DNA from: Chrysochromulina parva
Taxonomy: Eukaryota; Haptophyta; Prymnesiales; Chrysochromulinaceae
DNA: 13,669 nt
Assembly (NCBI GenBank): GCA_002887195.1
Contig: PJAB01001557.1
Coordinates: forward strand, 1 to 13,669
Direction of reading: 5' to 3'
A program made the position numbers and the translations under genes. Every line of letters begins with the position of its first letter. Within the stretch, counting starts at the first letter, position 1. Shown here in pieces: positions 1-7,724 of this stretch. The notes beneath the pieces were generated by a model. It did not search any database and was not told where the DNA came from. It was given only the letters and a program-made list of their open reading frames with translations.

Positions 1-14
1 CGCACTCAGCGTTC

Positions 15-38
15 ATTACGACCCGAATTACGACCCGA
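15..38. repeat. Perfect 12-bp tandem repeat upstream of the TPR gene
   Basis: ATTACGACCCGA occurs twice head to tail (15-26 and 27-38), about 150 bp before the first ATG of the next gene. The position suggests a promoter element, but no known binding site is recognised. A TATAT stretch lies at about 56-60 and an alternating GCATGCATGC palindrome at 61-70. Confidence 0.5.
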
Positions 39-73
39 TATGGTAATATGGGCGGTATATGCATGCATGCTCG

Positions 74-92
74 GCCGGACCGAAAGGTCGGC
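74..92 (+). promoter_or_regulatory. Possible 5' UTR hairpin with GAAA tetraloop
   Basis: GCC (74-76), a bulged G (77) and GACC (78-81) pair with GGTC (86-89) and GGC (90-92) around a GAAA loop (82-85). This makes a 7-bp stem closed by a GNRA-type loop. It would lie in the leader of the TPR gene if transcription starts near the TATAT at about 56. The function is unknown and chance is possible in GC-rich DNA. Confidence 0.3.
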
Positions 93-184
93 TCGCCTGC
101 GGGAGCCCTCATTCACACCTAACTGAACACAACAACACCTGCGGTGAGCTTGAGGAGGGTGCCGATCGCCTCGGGCTGTAGGCC

Positions 185-2296
185 ATGGCCGCGATCGACG
201 ACGACAGCGTGGACGAGGCCGTGTACTCGCTGTACGGATTGGTCGTCACTGATGGCAGCATAAGCGTCATGAACAAGGCCGAGGGCGCCTTTTACTCTGA
301 CCAGCTTCGAACGCTTACCGACGTGAAGGCGTGCCGTGCCGCGCTTGCTGTCTTGCGCCAGAGTATCGATGATGCTGCAGCTGATGTCCGAAAACTTCGC
401 GCCGCACTCACCGATGAGCGGATCGATGCGCGCGTCGGCCGAGTGGCCAGCGCGATGGTTGCCATGCAGGAGGGCATGCACCTCGTGTATGCTTGCAAGA
501 TTGCCCTCAATGCTGGCGAGCGCACGATCGTCTTCACGCAGGCTGAGTGCGACCGTTTGCTGCAGCTCTGGCAGACGTTCTGGGACGCCATGCTGGCACG
601 GCCGCTCATGCATCGATTCCGCCATCAGGAGCCTGAGAGCCCCCCGACGTACAGCGACTCGTTCTACCGCGACGGCGGTTCACGGCTGCTCAACATCTTT
701 GGCGGCATCGTGCTGTACGATACGCTCGAGCGCGCCGAGCCGCGCAATCGATACGCCCAGTGGAGCCTCGAATGGTACCGCGCGCGGCCCTCGCTCGAGA
801 CAGCGCTATCGGCCAAGTTTGCTCTCGAGATGTGCGTGCTGGGCGTGGTGGCCACTGAGGAGATGTGCTCGCACCGCGGCGTCTCCTTTGCGCCAGCGTA
901 CCGTGAGAAGTGGCGCGCATGCGGCGCGCCGACCAAGCGGCGGCTGGCCGACTATTCGCAGCTGTACCTCGATCTGCGCGATGCGTATGGGCGGTCGCCA
1001 ACAGAGCTCGGAGGGCTTGATGAGTCCGGCGAGCTCGGCGATCGGGCCACCGTGTCCAAGCGGCCGGGCGAGAGAGCCTTCCGAATGCTGCTCGCGGCGG
1101 TGCACGCTCTCGGGGGCAGCAGCGCCAGCTCCCCCGCGGATCTGCGACACACAGAAGAAACACCACGAACAGCAGCGGACACAGAATGGGGCAGGAATGG
1201 CAGGGCCGACGATCGCGCAGCCGCCGACGCGAACGACGCACAGAGTAGCGCCGAGGACGGCGGATGTTCTCCTTTGGACGGCGGCCTGCCTAATTTGGAC
1301 GGCGGACGGATGCGACGATTGACTCTTGAGGCGGCGGAGGCGGCGAGGGTGGTCGGCCAAGGCCACTGCGCGCAGTATCTGCTGTACCTACATGTGCGGG
1401 CATGCGTGCGCTCGCCCAGTACGCCCGATCAGGTCGCCTCGAGAGCTCCTGGCGCCGTTACGGGCGCCGTCACCGGCCCATCCGCAGAGCAGGTGCGCAA
1501 GCTCGTGCACGCGCAGGCAAGGGTGCTCGAGGAGCGCGTGTGGTCTCTTCCGATGCAGCTCGGCGCCCTCGGGCATGCGAACTGGGCGCGGCGGGCGCAG
1601 CTGCTGGCGCCGTGTGCTCTCGAGGCAGCGGGGCTCAGGCCTCGGCCACTCATCGAGCTGCTTCCAGTCGCCCTGGCAGGCTGTCCCGAATCGCCTTACG
1701 AGTCCGAAGAGGCTGTGCGTGAGGCGATAGCCACCGCGGGTGCGGTGACATACGAATCGCTCGAGACAGCGCTCGCCGCCGAGCCTGACGAGCCTCCGCC
1801 CTCGCACTGCGACTTCATCACGCGAGACATCGTGATGGCCCACCGAGAAAAGGGAAATGCGGCCGCCAAGGCGGGGAAGTGGGACTTGGCGCTCAGCTAC
1901 TACTCCGTGGCGCTCGAGGAGGCCGAGGCCGCCGGAGCGGCACCGATGCCGCTCTTTGAGATCGTGTACAAGCTGCGTGCCAACCGGGCGCTCGCGCACA
2001 TGGAGCTTGGCCAGCCCACCCTCGCACTGGAGGACGCGCGCGCAGCGTTGCGGGCGGCGCCCGATTGGCCCAAGGCGCACTTTCGAGTGGGTGTGGCGCT
2101 CCTGGCACTGGGCCGCGCGTCCGAGGCCGTGCCCGCTCTCCGATACGCTCAAGTGCTCGACGGCCGCGACCCTGCCATTGCCTCGAAGCTCGCGGAGGCG
2201 ATCGGAGCTTCGAGGAGCTCCGAGATCTCGAAGCTCGAGGAGGCGAGCCGTGGTGATGGGCTGTGCACGGCAGCGGCCGGCACGTGCCTGAGTTGA
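185..2296 (+). CDS. Large protein with C-terminal TPR co-chaperone-like domain
   Basis: Uninterrupted 703-codon frame. The start at 185 is the first in-frame ATG and sits in a strong context (GGCCATGG). Residues about 1-315 are mostly helical with conserved-looking aromatic stretches (LLQLWQTFWDAML, YAQWSLEWYRAR), but I recognise no family. About 315-375 is low-complexity, charged and Ser/Ala-rich, with a repeated LDGG. Residues about 552-670 form a TPR block: it opens with AHREKGNAAAKAGKWDLALS, followed by RANRALAHMELGQPTLALED and KAHFRVGVALLALGRASEAV. This is the three-helix-pair arrangement of STI1/HOP- and CHIP-type TPR domains, which commonly bind Hsp70/Hsp90 tails. A chaperone-adaptor role is an inference from that domain only. 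SET/MYND proteins also pair with TPRs, but no SET or MYND motif is visible. No intron is needed. The gene is convergent with the ABC-F gene. Confidence 0.85.
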   Translation: MAAIDDDSVDEAVYSLYGLVVTDGSISVMNKAEGAFYSDQLRTLTDVKACRAALAVLRQSIDDAAADVRKLRAALTDERIDARVGRVASAMVAMQEGMHLVYACKIALNAGERTIVFTQAECDRLLQLWQTFWDAMLARPLMHRFRHQEPESPPTYSDSFYRDGGSRLLNIFGGIVLYDTLERAEPRNRYAQWSLEWYRARPSLETALSAKFALEMCVLGVVATEEMCSHRGVSFAPAYREKWRACGAPTKRRLADYSQLYLDLRDAYGRSPTELGGLDESGELGDRATVSKRPGERAFRMLLAAVHALGGSSASSPADLRHTEETPRTAADTEWGRNGRADDRAAADANDAQSSAEDGGCSPLDGGLPNLDGGRMRRLTLEAAEAARVVGQGHCAQYLLYLHVRACVRSPSTPDQVASRAPGAVTGAVTGPSAEQVRKLVHAQARVLEERVWSLPMQLGALGHANWARRAQLLAPCALEAAGLRPRPLIELLPVALAGCPESPYESEEAVREAIATAGAVTYESLETALAAEPDEPPPSHCDFITRDIVMAHREKGNAAAKAGKWDLALSYYSVALEEAEAAGAAPMPLFEIVYKLRANRALAHMELGQPTLALEDARAALRAAPDWPKAHFRVGVALLALGRASEAVPALRYAQVLDGRDPAIASKLAEAIGASRSSEISKLEEASRGDGLCTAAAGTCLS
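1273..1309 (+). repeat. Short direct repeat inside the TPR gene linker
   Basis: TTTGGACGGCGG occurs twice about 24 bp apart and encodes the two LDGG motifs in the low-complexity linker. It is probably an in-frame duplication tolerated in disordered protein. Confidence 0.5.
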
Positions 2297-2664
2297 TGGT
2301 GCGACGACGACGCGATGCGTCCTCGGACGAGACGCCCCCGATGCATTAAAATGCCGCGGTATCGGAGCGGGCAGCCATCGCGCTTCCGCGTTCCGGCGGG
2401 CATGCCGGAGGGGTGTATCCATAGATGCGTAGAACAAGGAACAAGCCGAGCCTGGTAGTCGACGGCACTGCGATCTGCGTGGGATCCGTAATCGAGCGAA
2501 TGGCTCGGAGCTCCTCGCGTCGGCGCGGCGGGTCGGTGGGTGCGTAATCACTGACATCTGTCATCAGCTTCGCGATTCAGACTAGAACTAGGAGTTGCTA
2601 AACTTTGGGTGGTTATAAGACTCTTCATGTTACGGTGTTTTGCAATATCGCGCGCCTCCTCCTC
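2297..2664. other. Convergent intergenic region (two 3' ends)
   Basis: 368 bp between the stop codons of the TPR gene (+) and the ABC-F gene (-). It must hold both 3' UTRs and polyadenylation regions. No AATAAA is seen on the coding side of either gene; the closest AT-rich stretch is ATGCATTAAAATG at about 2341. A hairpin TCCGGC-GGGCAT-GCCGGA lies at 2392-2409, and a short dyad TGACA-TC-TGTCA lies near 2550. No tRNA or credible protein gene was found here. Confidence 0.6.
2392..2409. other. GC-rich hairpin in the convergent 3' region
   Basis: Perfect 6-bp stem TCCGGC/GCCGGA with a 6-nt loop, about 95 bp after the TPR gene stop. It may mark the 3' end of that transcript; nothing more can be said. 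Confidence 0.3.
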
Positions 2665-4027
2665 TCACACGCCTGCACCCTGCCGCTTAGCGTTCTTGAC
2701 GCCCTTGTTCTTGTTGCCGCTCGGCCCGCCCTTTCCGCCAAAGTTCTTCTTCCTCGTCTCCTTCATCGCCTCACCTTGGGGTTGCACCTCGATCTTGGGT
2801 GCCGACTGGATGCGCGTGAGCCCGGGAATGTAGCGCGCCTCCACCTTCTCCTGCGTGCGCTCGTTCTGCTCCATGTAGCTGCGGTAGTCGCCATCGTAGA
2901 CGATGAGCTTGCCATCCTCGAGCGCGAGGATCGTATTGGCCGTCTGCGACACAAAGTAGCGGTCGTGGCTCACCATGACCACCGTGCCCTCGTAGTGGCG
3001 GATGGCCTCCTCGAGCACCTCCTTGGCGGAGATGTCGAGGTGGTTGGTGGGCTCGTCTAAAAGCAGCAGGTTCGAGGGCGTAAGCAGCATGCGGCAGAGC
3101 GCGACGCGTGCCTTCTCGCCGCCGCTGAGCGTAGCCAACTTGTCGTTGACCTTCTCGTCCTTGAACATGAACCGTCCGAGCAGCGCGCGCAGCTGCTCGT
3201 ACACCCAGTCCGAGTCGCGGCTCGCATCCTCCATCGTCTGCATCACCGTCTTCTCGAGCGGGAGTACATTGGCCTGATCCTGCTCAAAGTACTGGAGCAC
3301 GGCATTCGACGCCGTGATCTCCGCGCGACCCTCGCGCGGCTTCTCGCGCCCCATGATCAGCCGAAGCAGAGTGCTCTTGCCCGCGCCGTTGGGGCCCAGG
3401 ATGGCGATGCGGTCGCCGCGCTCGATGGCCAGGTCTATGTCAGAGAAGAGGGGGGCCTCCTTATAGCCGTGCGCGACCCCCTCAAGCTCGATGACGTCCT
3501 GCGAGCAGCGCGGGCTGGGCGGGAAGCGGAACTCGAACTTCTTCTTATCTACAAACGGGCGGGCGATGTGCAACGGCCCGCCGGGCAGCAGCTCCGCGAG
3601 CTGCCGCTCCTTGCTCTTGATGGCCTGCGCGGCAGACTCGCCCTGGGGCCGCAGATCGTTTATCTCCTGCTTAATGCCCTTGATCACCTTCTGCTGCTCC
3701 TCATGGTCCTTCATGCGCCGCTCGTCGTTCGCCGCCTTCTGATCGATGAAGTTGCGATAGTTGCCAGTGTACGAGCGCGCGACGCCCTGCTCCGTCTCGA
3801 CGATCTTGGTACAAACGCGATCGAGGAACTCGCGGTCGTGCGAGACGACGCAGAGCGCGATGCCGCTCGTCTGTTCGATCAAATAGCGCTCGAGCCACTC
3901 GACGGACTCGAGATCCATGTGGTTGGTCGGCTCGTCGAGCAGCAGCACCTGCAATCAGAGCCAATCAGCATGTAATCAAAATGTAATCAGCATGTAATCA
4001 GCATGTAATCAGCGTGCAATCGGAGCC

Positions 4028-4059
<32 letters not shown>

Positions 4060-5631
4060 CTGCGGCTCCTGCAGCAGGATCTTACCCAGCCCGATGCGCA
4101 TCTTCCACCCACCCGAGAAAGCGGACACGGGCAGCTCGTGATCAGTCGGCGCGAAGCCCATCGCGCCGAGCATACGGTCGACTCGCCGCTCGACGGCCGT
4201 CGCATCCTCCGCGTCGAGCTCTGTCTGCAGCTCCTCCATCCGGCTGAGCGCCGCCTGCATCACGTCGGCGTCATCGCCCGCGCTCGCGAGCGCCTTCTCG
4301 GCCTCGGCGTACTCCTCCTCGAGCCGCTGCACCTTGCCAAACGCAGAGATGAACTCCTGCTTCAGCGTGCGGCTGTCGCGGAGGTCCTCGCGGAACTCCT
4401 GGCGCAGGAAGGCGATCTTGATGTCGGGCGCGCTCTTGATGAGCTCGCCCCCGTCCAGCTCGAGCTCCTCCGCGAGCACGCGCAGCTGCGTCGTCTTGCC
4501 AGCGCCGTTGTTGCCAACGAGGCCGACCCGCTGACCCGTCTGCACGTCCCACGTGACCCCACGGAGGACCTCCTGGTTGCGGAAGCGGAGCTGCCCGTCC
4601 TGGAGCTTGAGGTACGCGAAGCCCTGCGGCGCGTCCTGAAACGTTTCAATGCGCTTCCCCATCTGGCGTCGACCCGACTGGTCGGTGCCCGCGGCGGCGC
4701 CCGCGGCGGCGCCCCCACCCTCGTCTGCATCCGCGTCGGCGTCGGCGTCCTTCTTCTTCTTACCCTGCTTCTTCTTCGAGAGCGTGACCTCATCGGATGC
4801 ATCGTCCTCGTCCTCCTCAACGTCCACCACCGCCTCTGCGGCCACTGCCTTCGCAACAGCAGGCGGCGGCGGCGGCGGCGGCGGCGGCGCTGGCGGCGGC
4901 GGCGGCGGTGGCGCGGGCGCTACGGCAGCTACGGCAGCTACGGCAGCTGGCGTGGTTGTGGCAGACTCGGCATCGATGCCGAGCTCAACGAGTAGCCTCG
5001 CCACCTGCGCGGCCAACGGGCCCTCACCCTCGATGCCCATCGCCTCGTTGGCGGCCGCCACCGCCTTGGCCACGGGCAGTCCCTCGTCGAGGCCGAGCTC
5101 CGCAGTCACGAGTGAGACCTTCTCCGCCATCGTCAGCGTCTTCGGCGCGGGCGACGCGGCGGGAGCAGGAGGTCCCTTGGGCGGCGCCACAGCGGCGCCT
5201 CCTGCTCCCTGCTGCCTGCCAGTCTTCTGGACTGCCTCGGGTTTCACAGGCGCCATGCCCTCTGGAAAAGCCACGGCAAAGGGGTCGGTGGCAGTGCTCG
5301 CATCGGCATTCTTGGCCTTCTTGGCCTCCTTATTTGGTGTCTTTCTTGGCTCAGGTGCCACGGGCACCATGCCATTGTCTGGTGGTGGCGCCTCAAACTC
5401 AAGGGCCTCGAGCGCAGCGAGCGCCTTTTCCGCCGCCTTGCCAACCTTCGAATTGGCCTTCTTCTTTGCAAGCATCTGCGGTGCGGCGAACAGCCGGCAT
5501 CGATGTGGCTCCAATGCCGCTGACGTCGGTGAGAGGCGCACCGCCTCGATGGCGTTTGGCGCGCCAGCCGAGGGCAGTGAGCGCACGCCGAGTGTGTAGC
5601 CTGCGGCTGCCAGCGCTCCTAACAGGAGCAT
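2665..5631 (-). CDS. Plastid-type ABC-F twin ATPase (ABCF5-like), two exons
   Basis: Exon 1 is 5631-4060 and exon 2 is 3948-2665, joined in phase 0 over a 111-nt intron, giving about 951 aa. Residues 1-20 resemble a signal peptide. A Phe at 48 (RLFAAPQM) may mark the signal/transit junction of a bipartite plastid presequence. About 60-330 is a long extension with Pro/Ala runs (236-258), an acidic patch, a Lys run and a DADADAD run. NBD1 has Walker A GNNGAGKTT (about 370), signature FSGGW (about 503), Walker B VLLLDEPTNH (525-534) and H-switch SHD (about 561). The ABC-F linker follows. NBD2 has GPNGAGKST (about 709), LSGGEKARVALC and LLLLDEPTNHLD (about 816). The tail is Lys-rich. There are no membrane segments. 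NVLRGVTWDV-like spacing, TTQLR and the C-terminal KNAKR match plant ABCF5. ABC-F ATPases act on ribosomes; plastid translation is an inference. Confidence 0.88.
3949..4059 (-). other. Intron of the ABC-F gene (111 nt, phase 0)
   Basis: On the minus strand the intron runs from GT at 4059-4058 to AG at 3950-3949. Removing it joins Gln524 to Val525 and restores PQVLLLDEPTNHMDLESVEW, the uninterrupted ABC-F Walker B region. If unspliced, the frame reads LAPIAR and stops near 4009, within NBD1, so splicing (or two broken halves) is required. The first 30 nt of the intron are still coding sequence copied from the exon. The rest is an AT-richer 11-bp repeat array in otherwise GC-rich DNA. Confidence 0.85.
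3953..4028 (-). repeat. 11-bp repeat array inside the intron
   Basis: Minus-strand unit GATTACATGCT. The core AATCAG (plus strand) recurs at 3953, 3963, 3974, 3985, 3996, 4007 and 4018, with spacings of 10, 11, 11, 11, 11 and 11 bp. The two outer units carry GAGCCA instead of CATGT. Most units present CTGAT on the transcribed strand, which fits the yUnAy branch-point pattern. One unit is degenerate (TTGAT). Confidence 0.9.
4861..4950 (-). repeat. GGC microsatellite and 9-bp repeats coding Pro/Ala runs
   Basis: Interrupted (GGC)n tracts at about 4861-4915 code two poly-Pro runs on the minus strand. They are followed by three copies of a 9-bp unit (TACGGCAGC, about 4921-4947) coding Ala/Val repeats. 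They lie in the disordered extension before NBD1, and length variation between strains is expected. Confidence 0.8.
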
Positions 5632-5789
5632 GGACGCTTGCCTCTTGACTCACGCGTCGACGCAATCTCGGAGCTTTTTCAGATGCTGCAAACAGTGAAA
5701 CTCACAACAGAGTCTGCCCCTCCTTTCTCATTGTGAATGGGGGCTCCCACGCCGAGTCGACTCTCCTGTGGGGAAATCGGTGTCTCGAG
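5632..5789. promoter_or_regulatory. Short divergent intergenic region (likely bidirectional promoter)
   Basis: Only 158 bp separate the ATG of the ABC-F gene (-) from the first in-frame ATG of the ankyrin/SP-RING gene (+). It must contain both promoters and both leaders. No clear TATA or CCAAT box is seen. An ATG at 5737 in another frame would open a 61-codon upstream frame (5737-5922) overlapping the + gene, so either transcription starts after 5737 or initiation is leaky. Confidence 0.55.
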
Positions 5790-7724
5790 ATGGGGTCGTT
5801 CGGTTCTCCATCGCCGAGCAAGTCCAAGTGGGAGGCGGATGCGACGGCATTCTTCGACGCGACCATATATAGGGGCACGCTGTTGCAGCCAGAGTGGATG
5901 GCTAATGCCACAACCGCCGTAGAAGCTGTGCTCGACAAGAACCTCGTAAACACGAAGAACCTGAAGCTCTTTAGGAAGCTCGCCTCTCGCCTGCCCACCC
6001 GTACTGCCGAGAATGAAGACCTCAAGAACAGAGCCAAGCTGAAGATCATTGAGGTGGAGGGAGTGGGCAGTGGGCCGGGCATCGCCTCCTACTTCAGTGT
6101 GCGAGGCAACAGCGCCGCAGGCTCCTCAAGTGCGGCGGCAGCAAGTCAGCGCAAAGTGAAGCCAACCTCGGCCCCAGCCCCAGCCCCAGCACCGGCAGTC
6201 GAGATGGACATGGAGCAGGAGGAAAAGGACGATGATGCGACCTCGGTGCAGGCCGACGGAGCTAGGGCTAGTGCTAGGGAGACGGCGACAGTGTGCGGCA
6301 GCAGCCGCAGCGCCGTGGAGCACACAGCAGCCGATGCACCAATGGGGGACAGCTCAGCGACGGGGGACAGCTCAGATGATGGCGACATCCCACTCAATCC
6401 CAGAGCGCGGGCACAATCGGCGCCCATCGGCTCAACGTGGAGCGGTGCAGTGGCCTCCTCTCAGCTAGACGCATCTGTGGGGAGAGGAGAGGGCGTCGTG
6501 ATGAGCACTTGCATGCTGGCCTCCTCTCAGTTAGACGCATCCTCCTCGTCGACCACACTTGCCACTGCCCAATCACTTGAGCCTTCCGGTACACCGCAAC
6601 CCAAGCCCTCGAAAGCTGAGATCGCACGCCTAAAGGCGCGATTCCCCACAGGTTTGACCGTCCGCATGGTCGAGTTGAAACGCATGGTTGAGTTGATCAA
6701 CTGCGTGGGCAGAGTGAAGAAGGTTCTGACCTCGGGCAAAATCAAAGTCGCAGTCAACCGGCCCGACGGATGCCAGTCCTATCAGGTTGATCCGCATAGC
6801 CTTGAGATCATCTATCCGGCCCATGACGTATGCGCGGCAAAGGGGTGCAATCCGATCGCATTGGAAGAGGCCATCCGACTCAATGCAGAGAGCATCTACT
6901 CCTTGAACGCGGACAAAGAGCTCCCGCTGCACCTGGCAGCCAGGGAAGGCCATGCGCAGCTGGTGCGTGAGTTGCTTACGCGTCACGCCGAGGCTGACCG
7001 TGCTGTCGAGTGCTGCCTAGCTCAAGACAGGTGGGGAGACGTGCCTCTGCACAACGCGGCACGGCAAGGTCACCTCGAATGCATTGAAGAGCTGCTCAAG
7101 GTGTGCCCTGAAGCAGTACGATGCACCAACAAGCGTCGGAGTGGCGCGAAGAACCCGCTGCAGGTTGCTCAAGAGGCCAAGGCGGTACACTTGCTATCAG
7201 CGGCCATGTCGCCGGCTCTGTTCACAGCTCCCGAGTGTACACAAGAGGACGTGGAGATCTTGCAGCCGCAGACGCAGCCTCATCTACAGCCGGAGGCAGT
7301 CGATGTCGCCGACGCGTCCGATGCGTGGGTGCGTCGGGGCTACCCGCTGCTCTGCAAGTTCTCGCACATGAAGCTCCAGCAGCCTGCTCGAGGACCCCTG
7401 TGCACGCACCTCGACTGGTTTGAGTTTGAACACCTGTGGCAATATGTCCGCAGCTTTAAGAAGTGCCCCTATGGAGGCTGCAAGGCTGAGCTTGTTGTAC
7501 CACGCGCCGTCCAAGTGGACAAGGAGCTTCAAGAGCTTCTCACGTCGTTTGACAAGGAGCTCCAAGAGCCACCACGCGAGGTCGAGTTGCGGCGACACGC
7601 GGGCAAGCTTGAGATCCGTCGATCGCAGAGCACGGCCGGCGCGCCCATTTGTGCGCCGTCCAAGAAGCGTGCGCGCTCCTTGGCAGACGAGGTAGAGCGG
7701 GTACGAGTCAAGCACGAGCGATAG
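5790..7724 (+). CDS. Ankyrin-repeat protein with C-terminal SP-RING (SUMO E3-like)
   Basis: Single open frame of 644 aa from the first in-frame ATG (5790); the frame is open upstream but offers only a GTG. Residues about 10-100 form an unrecognised helical domain. About 100-280 is Ser/Ala/Pro-rich with repeated ASSQLDAS and GDSS. About 285-344 looks like a small beta-barrel (GRVKKVL-SGKIKVAV-Q-V-P-SLEII), as often precedes ankyrins in algal proteins. About 366-470 holds two clear ankyrin repeats (ELPLHLAAREGH, DVPLHNAARQGH) and a weaker third. About 518-575 is a zf-MIZ/SP-RING: YPLLC, PARGPLCTH, then KKCPYGGC. The expected zinc ligands are Cys538, His540, Cys559 and Cys564. The front is PIAS-like and the C-x4-C end is NSE2-like. 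KKRARS near the C terminus could be a nuclear signal. SUMO ligase activity in the nucleus is inferred from the finger alone; a substrate-docking role for the ankyrins is a guess. Confidence 0.85.
   Translation: MGSFGSPSPSKSKWEADATAFFDATIYRGTLLQPEWMANATTAVEAVLDKNLVNTKNLKLFRKLASRLPTRTAENEDLKNRAKLKIIEVEGVGSGPGIASYFSVRGNSAAGSSSAAAASQRKVKPTSAPAPAPAPAVEMDMEQEEKDDDATSVQADGARASARETATVCGSSRSAVEHTAADAPMGDSSATGDSSDDGDIPLNPRARAQSAPIGSTWSGAVASSQLDASVGRGEGVVMSTCMLASSQLDASSSSTTLATAQSLEPSGTPQPKPSKAEIARLKARFPTGLTVRMVELKRMVELINCVGRVKKVLTSGKIKVAVNRPDGCQSYQVDPHSLEIIYPAHDVCAAKGCNPIALEEAIRLNAESIYSLNADKELPLHLAAREGHAQLVRELLTRHAEADRAVECCLAQDRWGDVPLHNAARQGHLECIEELLKVCPEAVRCTNKRRSGAKNPLQVAQEAKAVHLLSAAMSPALFTAPECTQEDVEILQPQTQPHLQPEAVDVADASDAWVRRGYPLLCKFSHMKLQQPARGPLCTHLDWFEFEHLWQYVRSFKKCPYGGCKAELVVPRAVQVDKELQELLTSFDKELQEPPREVELRRHAGKLEIRRSQSTAGAPICAPSKKRARSLADEVERVRVKHER
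6343..6375 (+). repeat. 18-bp period direct repeat coding GDSS
   Basis: GGGGGACAGCTCAG occurs twice, 18 bp apart, in the disordered linker of the SP-RING gene. A second pair, the stretch coding ASSQLDAS (about 6453-6477 and 6521-6545), differs by single bases. (CCAGCC)n at about 6171-6198 codes Ala-Pro repeats. Confidence 0.7.

Larger units (their letters stand above)
3919..4063 (-). repeat. 34-bp exact duplication flanking and forming the intron
   Basis: The 34 bp at 3919-3952 and 4030-4063 are identical and encode QVLLLDEPTNH of Walker B. They are 111 bp apart, exactly the inferred intron length. Similarity continues as GCAATCRGAGCCA (3951-3963 and 4016-4028), in which only one base differs. 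The higher-coordinate copy comes first in the gene. It provides CAG|GTGCTG as donor, and the second copy provides GCAG|GTGCTG as acceptor. Confidence 0.9.

Noticed and set aside
1388..2557. 389-codon open frame on the minus strand opposite the TPR gene
   Set aside because: It lies antisense to a coherent protein with TPR motifs. The composition is Arg/His-rich with no domain, typical of antisense frames in GC-rich DNA.
2440..2560. Possible tRNA in the convergent gap
   Set aside because: No T-loop consensus or cloverleaf could be drawn.
3953..4028. CRISPR-like array or minisatellite system
   Set aside because: The units are 11 bp without spacers, inside an intron of a eukaryotic gene.
4030..4995. 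321-codon plus-strand open frame opposite the ABC-F gene
   Set aside because: It mirrors ABC-F codons and has no domain of its own; the minus-strand protein has all ATPase motifs.
4649..5599. 316-codon plus-strand open frame rich in Gly/Ala/Ser
   Set aside because: It is antisense of the Pro/Ala extension of the ABC-F protein; the poly-Gly is only the complement of poly-Pro codons.
2665..5631. Two separate genes, or a pseudogene split by the stop near 4009
   Set aside because: Both halves are in the same frame, every ATPase motif is intact, and a canonical GT-AG intron restores the exact family sequence, so an intron is simpler. RNA data could reverse this.
5733..5789. GTG start extending the SP-RING protein by 19 residues
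   Set aside because: A nuclear gene of a eukaryote is expected to start at ATG; the first in-frame ATG is 5790. The same reasoning puts the MORN start at 8010, not at the GTG at 7896.
5862..5872. TATATA-like box
   Set aside because: It lies inside the SP-RING coding sequence (Ala-Thr-Ile-Tyr-Arg), downstream of the start codon.
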